In this document: piece by piece, positions 1-8,217 of the stretch
How the letters are laid out: every line of letters begins with the position of its first letter
How positions within the stretch are numbered: position 1 is the first letter of the stretch
The notes under the pieces: model-generated
Database searches by the model: none
The model's input: the letters and a program-made list of their open reading frames with translations, nothing else
What the model was told of the DNA's origin: nothing
Translations under genes and position numbers: made by a program
Assembly (NCBI GenBank): GCA_030432975.1
Contig: JAUILS010000006.1
Span: forward strand, 1-40,252
Length of the DNA stretch: 40,252 nt
DNA from: Actinomycetes bacterium
Lineage (GTDB): Bacteria; Actinomycetota; Actinomycetes; Propionibacteriales; Nocardioidaceae
Reading direction: 5' to 3'

Positions 1-2
1 CC

Positions 3-611
3 GCGCGCGAGTCGACCGGCGCGCTGCTGCCGGTGCTGATCGTCGGGGACGTGCTTGCCCTCGCGGCGTACCGCCGCTCGGCCCACTGGCCGACCCTGCT
101 GCGGCTGGCGGGACCGGTCGTCGTGGGCGTCGCCGCGGGCGCGGCCTTCCTCGCCGTCAGCGACGACGCGGTCATGCGCCGCACGATCGGGGCGATCCTG
201 CTGCTGCTCGTGGTCGTCCACCTGGCGCTGCAGCGGTGGCGCCCCGACACTGAGCACCAGGGACGCGCCGCGCACTGGGGCTACGGCGGCCTGGCCGGCT
301 TCACCACGATGGTGGCCAACTCCGGCGGCCCGGTCACCTCGCTCTATCTGCTCGGCGCGCGCCTGGATAAGCTCGCCTTCCTGGGCACCATCGCCTGGTT
401 CTTCGCGGCGCTGAACCTGTTCAAGGTGCCGTTCTCGATCGGCCTCGGGCTGATCACCCTGCCGTCGCTGCTGCTGGACCTGCTGCTGGTGCCGGCCGTC
501 GTCGTCGGCGCCGTCGTCGGTCGCTGGGTGGTCGACCGCATCGACCAGGCCGCCTTCGAGCGGGTGATTCTCGTGCTCACCGTCGTCGCGGCGGTCAACC
601 TGCTCTGGTGA
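3..611 (+). CDS. Sulfite exporter TauE/SafE family permease (5' end cut off by window)
   Basis: Inner-membrane permease of the TSUP (TauE/SafE) family, which move sulfite, sulfoacetate and related small organic anions. The reading frame is already open at base 3, so the N-terminus lies outside the window; about 202 residues remain. The visible part has several long hydrophobic helices rich in Leu, Val, Ala and Gly, an early loop with a Gly-Asp then Tyr-Arg-Arg pattern and a mid-protein Ser-Gly-Gly-Pro turn, both usual in this family. The internal GTG at 33 could serve as a start but would delete the first helix, so I treat the gene as truncated by the edge. It converges with the LuxR-type gene downstream. 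The substrate cannot be told from sequence. Confidence 0.8.
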   Translation, partial: ARESTGALLPVLIVGDVLALAAYRRSAHWPTLLRLAGPVVVGVAAGAAFLAVSDDAVMRRTIGAILLLLVVVHLALQRWRPDTEHQGRAAHWGYGGLAGFTTMVANSGGPVTSLYLLGARLDKLAFLGTIAWFFAALNLFKVPFSIGLGLITLPSLLLDLLLVPAVVVGAVVGRWVVDRIDQAAFERVILVLTVVAAVNLLW

Positions 612-626
612 GGCTCACGCGCGGCC

Positions 627-654
627 CCGGACGGCGTACGCTCGCGCCGCCCGG
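627..654. terminator. Imperfect hairpin between convergent genes
   Basis: Arms CCGGACGGCG (627-636) and CGCCGCCCGG (645-654) pair with one mismatch around an 8-nt loop. It lies between the stop of the TauE-like gene (611) and the stop of the convergent LuxR-type gene (682), so it could end transcripts from both sides. There is no T-run, which is usual for actinobacterial terminators but leaves the call weak. Confidence 0.35.
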
Positions 655-681
655 CCGTCAAGGGCCCCGGCGCTACCGCCC

Positions 682-1686
682 TCAGGTGCCCAGCGCGCGG
701 GCCAGCAGCTCGCGACGGGTGCGGACGCCGGTCTTGGCGAAGATCGACTTCAGGTGGTCCTGGACGGTGTGCGGCGAGACCACCATCGACGCCGCAAGCT
801 GCGCGGTGTCGACGCCGCCGGCGAGGCCCTCGACCACCGCGCGTTCGCGCTCGGAGAGGCCGTGCGACCGCGCGTACAGGTCCAGCCGCTCGGCCGCCGT
901 CGCCGGCTCTGCGGTCACCACGAGCACGTCGCCGCGGTCGGTGCGGGCCGCGCGCAGGGTGTGCAGCCCCCGGCCCGGCACCGGCAGCCGGGCCTGCGGC
1001 TCCTGGTCGCCCGCCCCGTCCTCGCGAGCCAACAGGGCAGCGGCGACGTTGAGGGCGCAGGCGGGCACCGGATCGGCCGGCGGGTCGGTGGGCAGCACGG
1101 CCCGCAGCACGGCGTCGGCCTGGGTGGTGACGCCGAGGACGGTCAGCTCGGGGTCGAGCACGACCACGGTGGCGCCCCCGCCCCCGCCGGCCTCACCGTC
1201 GAGGACCCCACCCCCGAAGCTCTCCGCCTGGCTGCGCCGCAGCGCCGTCGTCAGCGGCGCGGACACCGCGGCAAGGACCTCGGTCGCGTCGGCGGCGAAC
1301 GGCTCGCGACGCCACAGGTCGAGGAAGCCCCAGCAGCCGTAGCGGTCCCGGAACACCGTGGTGACCACCTCCGCGACGCCGTACGACGCCCAGGCCCGCG
1401 CCAGCCGGGGCGCCGACGCGGGGGCGGCCAGCTCCGTCCACCGCGGCGCCGTCAGGTAGCGCGTGCGCACCAGGTCGCCGAGACGGGCTCCGTCCGGCAC
1501 CGAAGCCAGCGGGTCCATGCCGACGCCGGTCACCGGATCGGTGAGCAGCCAGACGTGCCAGTCGAAGCCGAGGGCCGGGCGCAGCCGCTCGAGCACGGAG
1601 GCCCGCAGCGACCGGCTGTCTCCCGGTCGGGCGGCGAGCCGCTCCACCGCATCCGCGATGGCCGAGGGCGATCCCGGCGGTCTCAC
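682..1686 (-). CDS. LuxR-family transcriptional regulator with N-terminal sensor-like domain
   Basis: A 334-residue DNA-binding regulator. The last 65 or so residues form a GerE/LuxR helix-turn-helix: a Leu-Ser-Glu-Arg-Glu opening, then the recognition segment SPHTVQDHLKSIFAKTGVRT. The N-terminal 200 residues are alpha/beta-like with Trp-rich stretches and resemble a GAF-type sensory domain, but no ligand motif is recognisable. The GTG start at 1686 is supported by TAGGAT at 1693-1698, six bases upstream, the spacing of a leaderless transcript. It is divergent from the small protein gene at 1773, and a GGAAC-5-GTTCC palindrome lies between them, so local control of that neighbour and itself is the obvious inference. 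The ligand is unknown. Confidence 0.85.
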   Translation of the reverse strand: MRPPGSPSAIADAVERLAARPGDSRSLRASVLERLRPALGFDWHVWLLTDPVTGVGMDPLASVPDGARLGDLVRTRYLTAPRWTELAAPASAPRLARAWASYGVAEVVTTVFRDRYGCWGFLDLWRREPFAADATEVLAAVSAPLTTALRRSQAESFGGGVLDGEAGGGGGATVVVLDPELTVLGVTTQADAVLRAVLPTDPPADPVPACALNVAAALLAREDGAGDQEPQARLPVPGRGLHTLRAARTDRGDVLVVTAEPATAAERLDLYARSHGLSERERAVVEGLAGGVDTAQLAASMVVSPHTVQDHLKSIFAKTGVRTRRELLARALGT

Positions 1687-1692
1687 GAGGCG

Positions 1693-1698
1693 ATCCTA
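1693..1698 (-). promoter_or_regulatory. Leaderless -10 element of the LuxR-type gene
   Basis: TAGGAT on the minus strand ends six bases before the GTG at 1686; it fits a TANNNT -10 with transcription starting at the start codon. Confidence 0.5.
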
Positions 1699-1726
1699 GG
1701 CCCGCCGTGCGTTCGCCGATCCCCCA

Positions 1727-1741
1727 GGAACGTGGGGTTCC
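1727..1741. promoter_or_regulatory. Candidate operator palindrome GGAAC-N5-GTTCC
   Basis: Inverted repeat GGAAC (1727-1731) / GTTCC (1737-1741) with a 5-bp spacer, midway in the divergent intergenic space. It lies just beyond the expected -35 of the LuxR-type gene and over the expected -35 of the gene at 1773, so it could serve a dimeric regulator of both. Binding by the neighbouring regulator is inference. Confidence 0.35.
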
Positions 1742-1772
1742 GCGGCGTGCGCGGGGGGCGGAGCCTGGGCTC

Positions 1773-2060
1773 ATGACAACCTTGCGCATCGAGCACCCGA
1801 TCTCCGACCTCGACGTCTGGTCCCGCGCCTTCGACGGCTTCGCCGAGGCACGCGCCCGGGCCGGCGTCACCGGCTACGCCGTCCGCCACCCCGTGGACGA
1901 CGCCCACCACATCTACGTCGACCTCGAGCTGCCCGACGTCGCCGCGGCAGAGCGCTTCCGCGACTTCCTCCGCACCCAGGTGTGGGCGCGACCCGAGGCC
2001 AGCCCGGCCCTCGCCGGCGAGCCCGTCACCCACATCCTCGAGCTGGCCCGCATCGGCTGA
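1773..2060 (+). CDS. Small ABM-like (dimeric alpha/beta barrel) protein
   Basis: A 95-residue protein. The ATG at 1773 is preferred to upstream in-frame codons because the upstream stretch is Arg/Gly-rich noncoding-like sequence and would cover the operator. The pattern (beta strand, helix with Phe-x-x-Phe-Ala-Glu-Ala, central Gly-Tyr-Ala-Val-Arg strand, a Val-Asp-Leu-Glu-Leu strand, then a helix with Ala-Glu-Arg-Phe-Arg-Asp-Phe-Leu) resembles antibiotic-biosynthesis-monooxygenase-like ferredoxin-fold proteins that act as cofactor-free oxygenases or bind small molecules. No catalytic residues can be assigned. It is divergent from the LuxR-type regulator with 86 bp between starts, suggesting a regulator-target pair. 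Family assignment is by overall pattern only. Confidence 0.6.
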   Translation: MTTLRIEHPISDLDVWSRAFDGFAEARARAGVTGYAVRHPVDDAHHIYVDLELPDVAAAERFRDFLRTQVWARPEASPALAGEPVTHILELARIG

Positions 2061-2236
2061 GCCGCGGTCGCGGACCGGCCGAGGCCCCGAGTCCTTCGGC
2101 GAGTCCCGCCGACCCGGTCGGGGTCACCAACGAGCGGGGAGGGTTCCGGTCACCCGGTGACGGAAGGCCTCCCCGGTGACGACGACGGGCCGGGCTGCCG
2201 GCGCCTCGGCCGCGGACAGCACGCCGAGCCGCAGCC

Positions 2237-2845
2237 TCACAGCATCGAGAAGCCCTGGGGCAGTGACCCCCGGCCGGTGAGCGCCAGCAGCACCTCTCCG
2301 GCGGTGCCGTCGGCCGCCGCAACCCGGGCGATCACCGCGGCGGTCTCCGCCGCCGCGGCGGCCGGCACCTCGAGCGGCAGCCCGAGCGCCCGGGCGAGGT
2401 CGCAGGTGTGCACGGCGAGCTCGAAGGTGCGCGTGGGGAGGTAGTCGCGCAGCCGCATGCCGCCCGCGATCGTGGTGACCAGCTCCTCGCCGGTCTGCGC
2501 GGCGACCAGGGCGAGCACCCGGTCGGCGATCTCCGCCACTGTGGCTGCGGGGTCCTCGCCCAGGGCGGCCCCAGCCGCGACCCCGCGCTCGGCCACCCCC
2601 GGGCCGGCCGCGATCGCCCGGGTGGCGCGGTAGTAGCCCGCGGCCGAGTCGACCTCGACGGCGGATGCCGGCTGTCCGAGGTAGCTCTCGACGGTGAGCA
2701 GGGAGCGGCTGGTGTGGCCGACCAGGGAGCGGACGTCCCACTCCCCCAGGCCCGGCTCGTCCCATCGCCCCTCCACGCGCCCCACGGTCGCGACGAACCA
2801 TCGGGCCGCCTCGGCGAACGCGGCGACGGACTCCTGCCAGCTCAT
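2237..2845 (-). CDS. DinB_2 / maleylpyruvate-isomerase-type mycothiol-dependent protein
   Basis: A 202-residue protein with the actinobacterial MDMPI N-terminal fold: an opening helix ending in Trp, a Gly-Glu-Trp-Asp-Val-Arg segment followed by Leu-Val-Gly-His-Thr, which supplies the first metal-ligand His, and a later Thr-Phe-Glu-Leu-Ala-Val-His-Thr-Cys-Asp-Leu-Ala segment containing the second conserved His. These proteins are four-helix metal-binding enzymes that often use mycothiol; most members have no known substrate. The ATG at 2845 has TACGCT six bases upstream (2852-2857), a leaderless arrangement. The gene stands alone. Family call is firm, function open. Confidence 0.8.
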   Translation of the reverse strand: MSWQESVAAFAEAARWFVATVGRVEGRWDEPGLGEWDVRSLVGHTSRSLLTVESYLGQPASAVEVDSAAGYYRATRAIAAGPGVAERGVAAGAALGEDPAATVAEIADRVLALVAAQTGEELVTTIAGGMRLRDYLPTRTFELAVHTCDLARALGLPLEVPAAAAAETAAVIARVAAADGTAGEVLLALTGRGSLPQGFSML

Positions 2846-2851
2846 GGAGGA

Positions 2852-2857
2852 AGCGTA
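2852..2857 (-). promoter_or_regulatory. Leaderless -10 element of the MDMPI-type gene
   Basis: TACGCT on the minus strand lies six bases before the ATG at 2845, the spacing of a leaderless transcript. Confidence 0.5.
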
Positions 2858-2891
2858 GGGCCGAGCCCTCCCGCTCGCGGCCGGGGCGGCG

Positions 2892-2897
2892 TACTGT
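2892..2897 (+). promoter_or_regulatory. -10 element TACTGT driving a leaderless mini-ORF and the EamA gene
   Basis: TACTGT ends six bases before the ATG at 2904, so the transcript would begin at that ATG and the 28-codon ORF would be its first translated unit. Confidence 0.5.
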
Positions 2898-2903
2898 CGG
2901 GGT

Positions 2904-2990
2904 ATGGCAGCCGCTCGCGTCCACCGGCCCTCCCGGCCGGGCCGGCTGCCGGCCTACGACTGCTGCGACGGCGAGTCGGCGCGGCGCTGA
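2904..2990 (+). CDS. 28-residue candidate leader peptide with adjacent Cys codons
   Basis: A 28-codon ORF rich in Arg and Pro, ending Tyr-Asp-Cys-Cys-Asp-Gly-Glu-Ser-Ala-Arg-Arg. Its ATG sits six bases after a good -10 (TACTGT), so it would be translated from a leaderless mRNA. The two TGC codons are at 2961-2966. A perfect 7-bp stem (2978-2984 with 2991-2997) spans its stop codon, and the EamA transporter begins 36 nt later. This is the layout of a translational attenuator: ribosome position at the Cys codons would decide whether the stem forms. EamA-type exporters include cysteine and O-acetylserine exporters, so a link to cysteine supply is attractive, but it is inference. It could also be a chance ORF. 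Confidence 0.45.
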   Translation: MAAARVHRPSRPGRLPAYDCCDGESARR

Positions 2991-2997
2991 CCGCGCC
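2978..2997 (+). promoter_or_regulatory. Stem-loop across the leader ORF stop codon
   Basis: GGCGCGG (2978-2984) pairs perfectly with CCGCGCC (2991-2997) around a 6-nt loop that contains the TGA of the mini-ORF. A ribosome terminating there would melt the stem, while one stalled at the Cys codons 12-17 nt upstream would leave it free. Confidence 0.4.
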
Positions 2998-3026
2998 CGC
3001 CACCAACCGCCGTCGACAGGACCCCC

Positions 3027-3983
3027 ATGCCCGACCTCCGCGCGCCCCTGGGCGCCCCCGCCCCCGTGCTCCTCGTCGGGGCCGCCGCCTGCTGGGGCGT
3101 CGGCACCGTGCTCACCAAGCAGGTGGTGGACGACGTCCCACCGCTCACCCTGCTGCCGATCCAGCTCGCCGCGAGCTGCGGGCTGCTGGCCGTGGTCGCG
3201 GCGCTGCGGCGTGACCAGTCGCCGCCCGTCCCCCGACCCTTGGCGCTGCTGGGCGCCCTCAACCCCGGGCTGGCCTACGCCCTCGGGCTGGTCGGGCTGA
3301 CCACGATCACCGCCAGCCTGTCGGTGCTGCTCTGGGCCGCCGAGCCGGTGCTGATCGCGCTGCTCGCCGTCGTGCTGCTCGGCGACCGGGTCTCCCCCTT
3401 GGTCGGCGCCGTGCTCGCCGTCGCCGTCGCGGGCGTGCTGCTCGTCGTCTATGCCCCCGGGGCGTCGGGCTCCTCGGTGGGCATCGCGCTCACCCTGGCG
3501 GCGGTGGCCTGCTGCGCGCTCTACACCGTCCTCGCGCGGCGGATGCTGCTCGACGACTCCTCGCTGCGGGTGGTGCTCGCCCAGCAGCTGGTCGCCCTCG
3601 GCTTCGCCGTCGTCCTCGCGACCCTGGCGCAGCTGGTCACCGGCAACGGCTGGTCCCTGGCCGGGATCACCGCCGGCGACTGGCTCTGGGCGATCGGGTC
3701 CGGCGCGGTGTACTACGGCCTGGCCTTCTGGCTCTACCTCGCCGGCCTGCGCGGTGTGCCGGCAGCGGTCGCCGGGGCCTATCTCCCACTGATCCCGGTG
3801 TTCGGGGTGGCGGCCGGGGCGCTCGCCGGCGAGCGGCTGACCGGCCACCAGTGGTGGGGTGCCGCGCTGGTGGTGCTCGCCACCCTGGCGCTCGCGGTCG
3901 GCACGACCGAGGCGGAGGACCCGCAGCGGACCCGAGAGGAGAGAGGGGCGCGGCGCCGCCCCATGCGGCGCCGCGCCCCCTGA
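3027..3983 (+). CDS. EamA family (DMT superfamily) metabolite exporter
   Basis: A 318-residue inner-membrane protein with two EamA repeats of about five helices each. Repeat 1 holds Gly-Ala-Ala-Ala-Cys-Trp-Gly-Val-Gly and a TITASLSVLLWAAEPVLIAL segment; repeat 2 has Gly-Ala-Val-Tyr-Tyr-Gly-Leu-Ala-Phe-Trp and Ala-Gly-Ala-Tyr-Leu-Pro-Leu-Ile-Pro-Val. Members export amino acids, cysteine precursors, nucleotides or drugs. The ATG at 3027 has a weak AGGA eight bases upstream. A Cys-containing leader ORF ends 36 nt before it. The Arg-rich C-terminal tail is encoded by one arm of a strong hairpin that probably serves as terminator. Substrate unknown. Confidence 0.85.
   Translation: MPDLRAPLGAPAPVLLVGAAACWGVGTVLTKQVVDDVPPLTLLPIQLAASCGLLAVVAALRRDQSPPVPRPLALLGALNPGLAYALGLVGLTTITASLSVLLWAAEPVLIALLAVVLLGDRVSPLVGAVLAVAVAGVLLVVYAPGASGSSVGIALTLAAVACCALYTVLARRMLLDDSSLRVVLAQQLVALGFAVVLATLAQLVTGNGWSLAGITAGDWLWAIGSGAVYYGLAFWLYLAGLRGVPAAVAGAYLPLIPVFGVAAGALAGERLTGHQWWGAALVVLATLALAVGTTEAEDPQRTREERGARRRPMRRRAP
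3945..3979. terminator. Perfect 15-bp hairpin, bidirectional terminator overlapping the EamA 3' end
   Basis: GGGGCGCGGCGCCGC (3945-3959) and GCGGCGCCGCGCCCC (3965-3979) pair perfectly around a 5-nt loop. It ends just before the EamA stop (3981-3983) and 17 bases from the stop of the convergent gene, so it can act in both directions. It lies inside coding sequence and encodes the Arg-rich tail. Confidence 0.65.
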
Positions 3984-3996
3984 CCGGCGGGACGCC

Positions 3997-4272
3997 TCAG
4001 GTGAGGACGAGCCCGTTCTGCCAGTCGTGGTGCTGGACCTGCGGGTCGTCGAACCACTCGCCGCCCTCCGCGAGGTAGCGGAAGCGGAAGGCGCCGCCCT
4101 CGGGCAGCGCGACCTTGACGCTGCGCGTGCCGTTGCTGCGGCGCACCAGCGTGTGGACGCCGGGGGTCCAGTCGTTGAAGTCGCCGACCACGGACACCCG
4201 GCCGGCCGGGTCGGTCTCGGGCAGCACGAACGTCACGTCGGCGCCGCCCGGCTTGCTCTGCTGCTTGATCAT
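3997..4272 (-). CDS. Small isoamylase early-set / CBM48 glycogen-binding protein
   Basis: A 91-residue protein made of a single early-set beta-sandwich of the CBM48/AMPK-beta type: Val-Val-Gly-Asp-Phe-Asn-Asp-Trp near residue 30 is the hallmark carbohydrate-binding strand, followed by a Phe-Arg-Phe-Arg-Tyr-Leu strand and a Trp-Phe-Asp-Asp-Pro turn. Such free-standing domains are common in actinobacteria and are thought to bind glycogen or act with glucan enzymes; no catalytic domain is attached. The ATG at 4272 is chosen because GGAGGGGAG lies about six bases upstream and the CBM fold starts directly. Upstream in-frame codons would read through the repeat array. It diverges from typA. Confidence 0.82.
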   Translation of the reverse strand: MIKQQSKPGGADVTFVLPETDPAGRVSVVGDFNDWTPGVHTLVRRSNGTRSVKVALPEGGAFRFRYLAEGGEWFDDPQVQHHDWQNGLVLT

Positions 4273-4365
4273 CGGCTCTCCCCTCCGAGAATTTGATCGT
4301 TCCAATCGTCCCGCAGGGAAGCCCTCGCGACCCGGACAGGCCGAGGGGTGAGACGAACCGACCCC

Positions 4366-4519
4366 GAGACGGCGCTCTGGCGCCCCGAGATGGCGCTTCT
4401 GCGGGCTGAGACGGCACTCCGGTACGCCGGGGCCGCGCCGTCCTGCCATCTCGGCCGAGCACTCCCGCCAGGTCGCGGCGCGGGAGCGCCGTCTCGCGGG
4501 CGCGTCGGGCAGCCGTCTC
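4366..4519. repeat. Array of six to seven GAGAYGGCRCT repeats with about 21-bp phasing, inverted about its centre
   Basis: Three direct copies on the plus strand begin at 4366 (GAGACGGCGCT), 4387 (GAGATGGCGCT) and 4408 (GAGACGGCACT), exactly 21 bp apart. Three copies on the minus strand begin at 4452 (GAGATGGC), 4495 (GAGACGGCGCT) and 4519 (GAGACGGC), and a decayed one fits near 4474, restoring a 21-24-bp period. The two halves therefore face each other. A period of two helical turns puts all copies on one DNA face, as in cooperative protein-binding arrays. The array could also be a family of mobile intergenic repeats. It lies between the starts of the CBM48 gene and typA. Confidence 0.75.
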
Positions 4520-4584
4520 GCGGGGCGCGGGGGGGCAGCCGCCGAGCGCGGCCGCCGGATTCGGGCGCCGCCACCCCGCGCGGA

Positions 4585-4590
4585 TAGACT
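4585..4590 (+). promoter_or_regulatory. Candidate -10 (TAGACT) for typA
   Basis: TAGACT fits TANNNT and lies about 85 bases before the typA ATG, just downstream of the repeat array. No convincing -35 is visible. Confidence 0.35.
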
Positions 4591-4676
4591 CGGGCCCGCC
4601 GCGGCGCGGAGCGATCCCCGCGGCGTCCACCCGTCCGTCGTACGCCGTCGCGCACGACCCGCCAGCAAGGATCCGC

Positions 4677-6575
<1,899 letters not shown>

Positions 6576-6578
6576 CCC

Positions 6579-7082
6579 TCAGCAGCCCTCTAGCGGCTCC
6601 GGCCACGCGGAGTTGACCGCGACGCCGGTCCGCGCGACCGCGGCGAGGAACTCCTCGTGCGCGACGACGGCGCGGACGCAGTCGTCGCGCCGGGCGAGCA
6701 GGTCCGGGTGGATGGCCCACACGTTCACGGACGCGCAGTCGTCGCGAGCCACGGCGACCGGGGCGGCGGCGCCCTCCGCGGACCGGCTGAGCTGCTGATA
6801 GAGGCTGAACCGGATCATCAGCGAGGCGCCCCCGTCGAGGGTCGGGAGGGCGCGGCCCCACTGCTCGCGGATCGGCGCGTACGCCGTGTCGACGACCGCG
6901 GCCGCCCGGTCACCGCAGGCCTCGAGCGCCCGCTCCTCGCGCTGCCGCACTCCCCGGTCGACGACGTACGCCGTGGTGCCGAGCAGCGCCGCGACCAGCA
7001 CGGCCACGACCACCACCCTCCGCGACCACCGCCGCGACGGCGGCCGCGCGGCCTCGAGCACTTCGGCTGCCAGCTCGGACAC
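6579..7082 (-). CDS. Membrane-anchored protein of unknown function with four cysteines
   Basis: A 167-residue protein: about 20 cytoplasmic residues with a basic stretch, one transmembrane helix (about residues 23-42, Val/Ala/Leu-rich), then an exported domain of about 125 residues with four Cys, including the last residue, that could form disulfides. I do not recognise the family. The GTG start at 7082 is supported by CACACT at 7089-7094, six bases upstream, in the leaderless spacing seen at many genes here. It converges on typA with only three bases between the stops, so no separate terminator fits. The downstream neighbour of the coenzyme A transferase block is likewise small and membrane-bound, but there is no evidence that they work together. 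Confidence 0.65.
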   Translation of the reverse strand: MSELAAEVLEAARPPSRRWSRRVVVVAVLVAALLGTTAYVVDRGVRQREERALEACGDRAAAVVDTAYAPIREQWGRALPTLDGGASLMIRFSLYQQLSRSAEGAAAPVAVARDDCASVNVWAIHPDLLARRDDCVRAVVAHEEFLAAVARTGVAVNSAWPEPLEGC

Positions 7083-7146
7083 GTCCCGAGTGTGCGCCGG
7101 ATCGGTGACGCCTGTCGACCGACCTGGACTGCCCCGTCGTCAGCGC

Positions 7147-7560
7147 TCAGTCAGCGGCCGTCATCGAGGCCGCGAGGAAGTAGGTGCCCTGGGGGCAGTC
7201 GTCGGGGACGCGGGGGTTGTTGGGGTCGTCCTCGACGTAGCCACCGCCGCCCTCGACCGGGTCGCCGATCGCGACGACCGTGCCGTCCGGCAGGAGCAGG
7301 CCGTCCCGGGTCGCCTCGGTGCCGTGCGGCCAGACGACCACGTCCAGGCCCTCCTCGCGCTGGATCCCGAGACAGCTCCCGGCGAGAGCCAGCGTGCCGC
7401 TCGCCTGGGCGTTCATCCCGTCGCCGGTGCGCTCCCCCACCAGGACGTGGTTGCCGGCCTCGGTGTCGAGCGTCTTGGGGCGGCCGGTCCAGTGCCAGTA
7501 CCACGCGCCGAAGGCGACCACGAGGGCCGCCACGAACAGCAGGTAGCCCGGTCGTCGCAC
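7147..7560 (-). CDS. Small exported protein of unknown function
   Basis: A 137-residue protein with an N-terminal hydrophobic segment (about residues 5-22, ending in an aromatic Trp-Tyr-Trp-His-Trp patch) that would serve as signal anchor, followed by a beta-rich extracytoplasmic domain with two Cys, a Gly-rich loop and acidic Asp-Asp-Pro-Asn-Asn-Pro turn. I do not recognise the family. The GTG start at 7560 has TAGGTT at 7567-7572, six bases upstream, so it is probably leaderless with its own promoter although only 30 bases separate it from the scoB stop. It lies upstream of another single-span membrane protein gene. Confidence 0.6.
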   Translation of the reverse strand: MRRPGYLLFVAALVVAFGAWYWHWTGRPKTLDTEAGNHVLVGERTGDGMNAQASGTLALAGSCLGIQREEGLDVVVWPHGTEATRDGLLLPDGTVVAIGDPVEGGGGYVEDDPNNPRVPDDCPQGTYFLAASMTAAD

Positions 7561-7590
7561 CCGGTCAACCTACGCCACCGGACCCGAGGG

Positions 7591-8217
7591 TCAGCGCAGC
7601 GTCGGCTCGGTCTTCTCCCGCACCTCGTCCTCGGTGACGTCGGGCGCGAGCTCGCGCAGCACCAGGCCGTCGGCCGTCACGTCGATGACCGCCAGGTCGG
7701 TGATGATGCGCTGCACCACCTGCCGTCCGGTCAGCGGCAGCGAGCACTCGTCGACGATCTTGTAGGACCCGTCCTTGGCGACGTGCTCCATCAGCACGAT
7801 GACCCGCTTGGCGCCGTGGACCAGGTCCATCGCGCCGCCCATGCCCTTGACCATCTTGCCGGGGATCATCCAGTTGGCGATGTCGCCTCCGGCGGAGACC
7901 TGCATCGCCCCGAGGATCGCGGCGTCGATCTTGCCGCCCCGGATCATGCCGAACGACATGGCGGAGTCGAAGTACGACGCCCCGCGGCGCACCGTGACCG
8001 TCTCCTTGCCGGCGTTGATCAGGTCGGGGTCGACCTGGTCGTCGGTCGGGTAGGCCCCGACGCCGAGGATGCCGTTCTCGCTCTGGAGGACGAGCTCGAC
8101 GTCGTCGGGGACGTAGTTGGGCACCAGCGTCGGCAGCCCGATGCCGAGGTTGACGTAGGAGCCGTCGGCCAGCTCGCTCGCGGCGCGCGCCGCCATCTGC
8201 TCGCGGGTCCAGCTCAT
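7591..8217 (-). CDS. scoB: 3-oxoacid CoA-transferase subunit B
   Basis: The 208-residue beta subunit of a class I CoA-transferase that moves CoA from succinyl-CoA to acetoacetate or another 3-oxoacid, used in ketone-body, leucine or aromatic catabolism. The catalytic Glu is in Leu-Gln-Ser-Glu-Asn-Gly-Ile-Leu-Gly; Tyr-Val-Asn-Leu-Gly-Ile-Gly-Leu-Pro near residue 20 and [14 protein letters not shown] are diagnostic. The ATG at 8217 overlaps the stop of subunit A in an ATGA junction, so the two subunits are translationally coupled. Which 3-oxoacid is used (scoB, atoA or pcaJ role) cannot be told from sequence. Confidence 0.9.
   Translation of the reverse strand: MSWTREQMAARAASELADGSYVNLGIGLPTLVPNYVPDDVELVLQSENGILGVGAYPTDDQVDPDLINAGKETVTVRRGASYFDSAMSFGMIRGGKIDAAILGAMQVSAGGDIANWMIPGKMVKGMGGAMDLVHGAKRVIVLMEHVAKDGSYKIVDECSLPLTGRQVVQRIITDLAVIDVTADGLVLRELAPDVTEDEVREKTEPTLR

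Larger units (their letters stand above)
4273..4676. other. 404-bp divergent intergenic region holding a phased repeat array
   Basis: No gene is supported here. It contains, left to right, the CBM48 gene's Shine-Dalgarno and leader, an array of GAGAYGGCRCT-like repeats on both strands (4366-4519), a TAGACT -10 candidate for typA (4585-4590) and the typA leader. An open frame at 4348-4587 is a by-product of the 21-bp period. Confidence 0.7.

Noticed and set aside
2124-2236. Protein-like minus-strand frame just past the MDMPI gene stop
   Set aside because: It might be a frameshifted tail of the neighbouring gene, but the MDMPI protein has a normal length without it and there is no start or ribosome site.
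4366-4519. CRISPR array
   Set aside because: Repeats are about 11-15 bp with 21-bp period, occur on both strands and leave only 6-10 bp between them; no cas genes.
4348-4587. 79-codon frame with heptad-like repeats (Glu-Thr-Ala-Leu, Glu-Met-Ala-Leu)
   Set aside because: The 7-residue period is just the 21-bp DNA repeat translated; the second, inverted half of the array breaks the pattern, and there is no good ribosome site.
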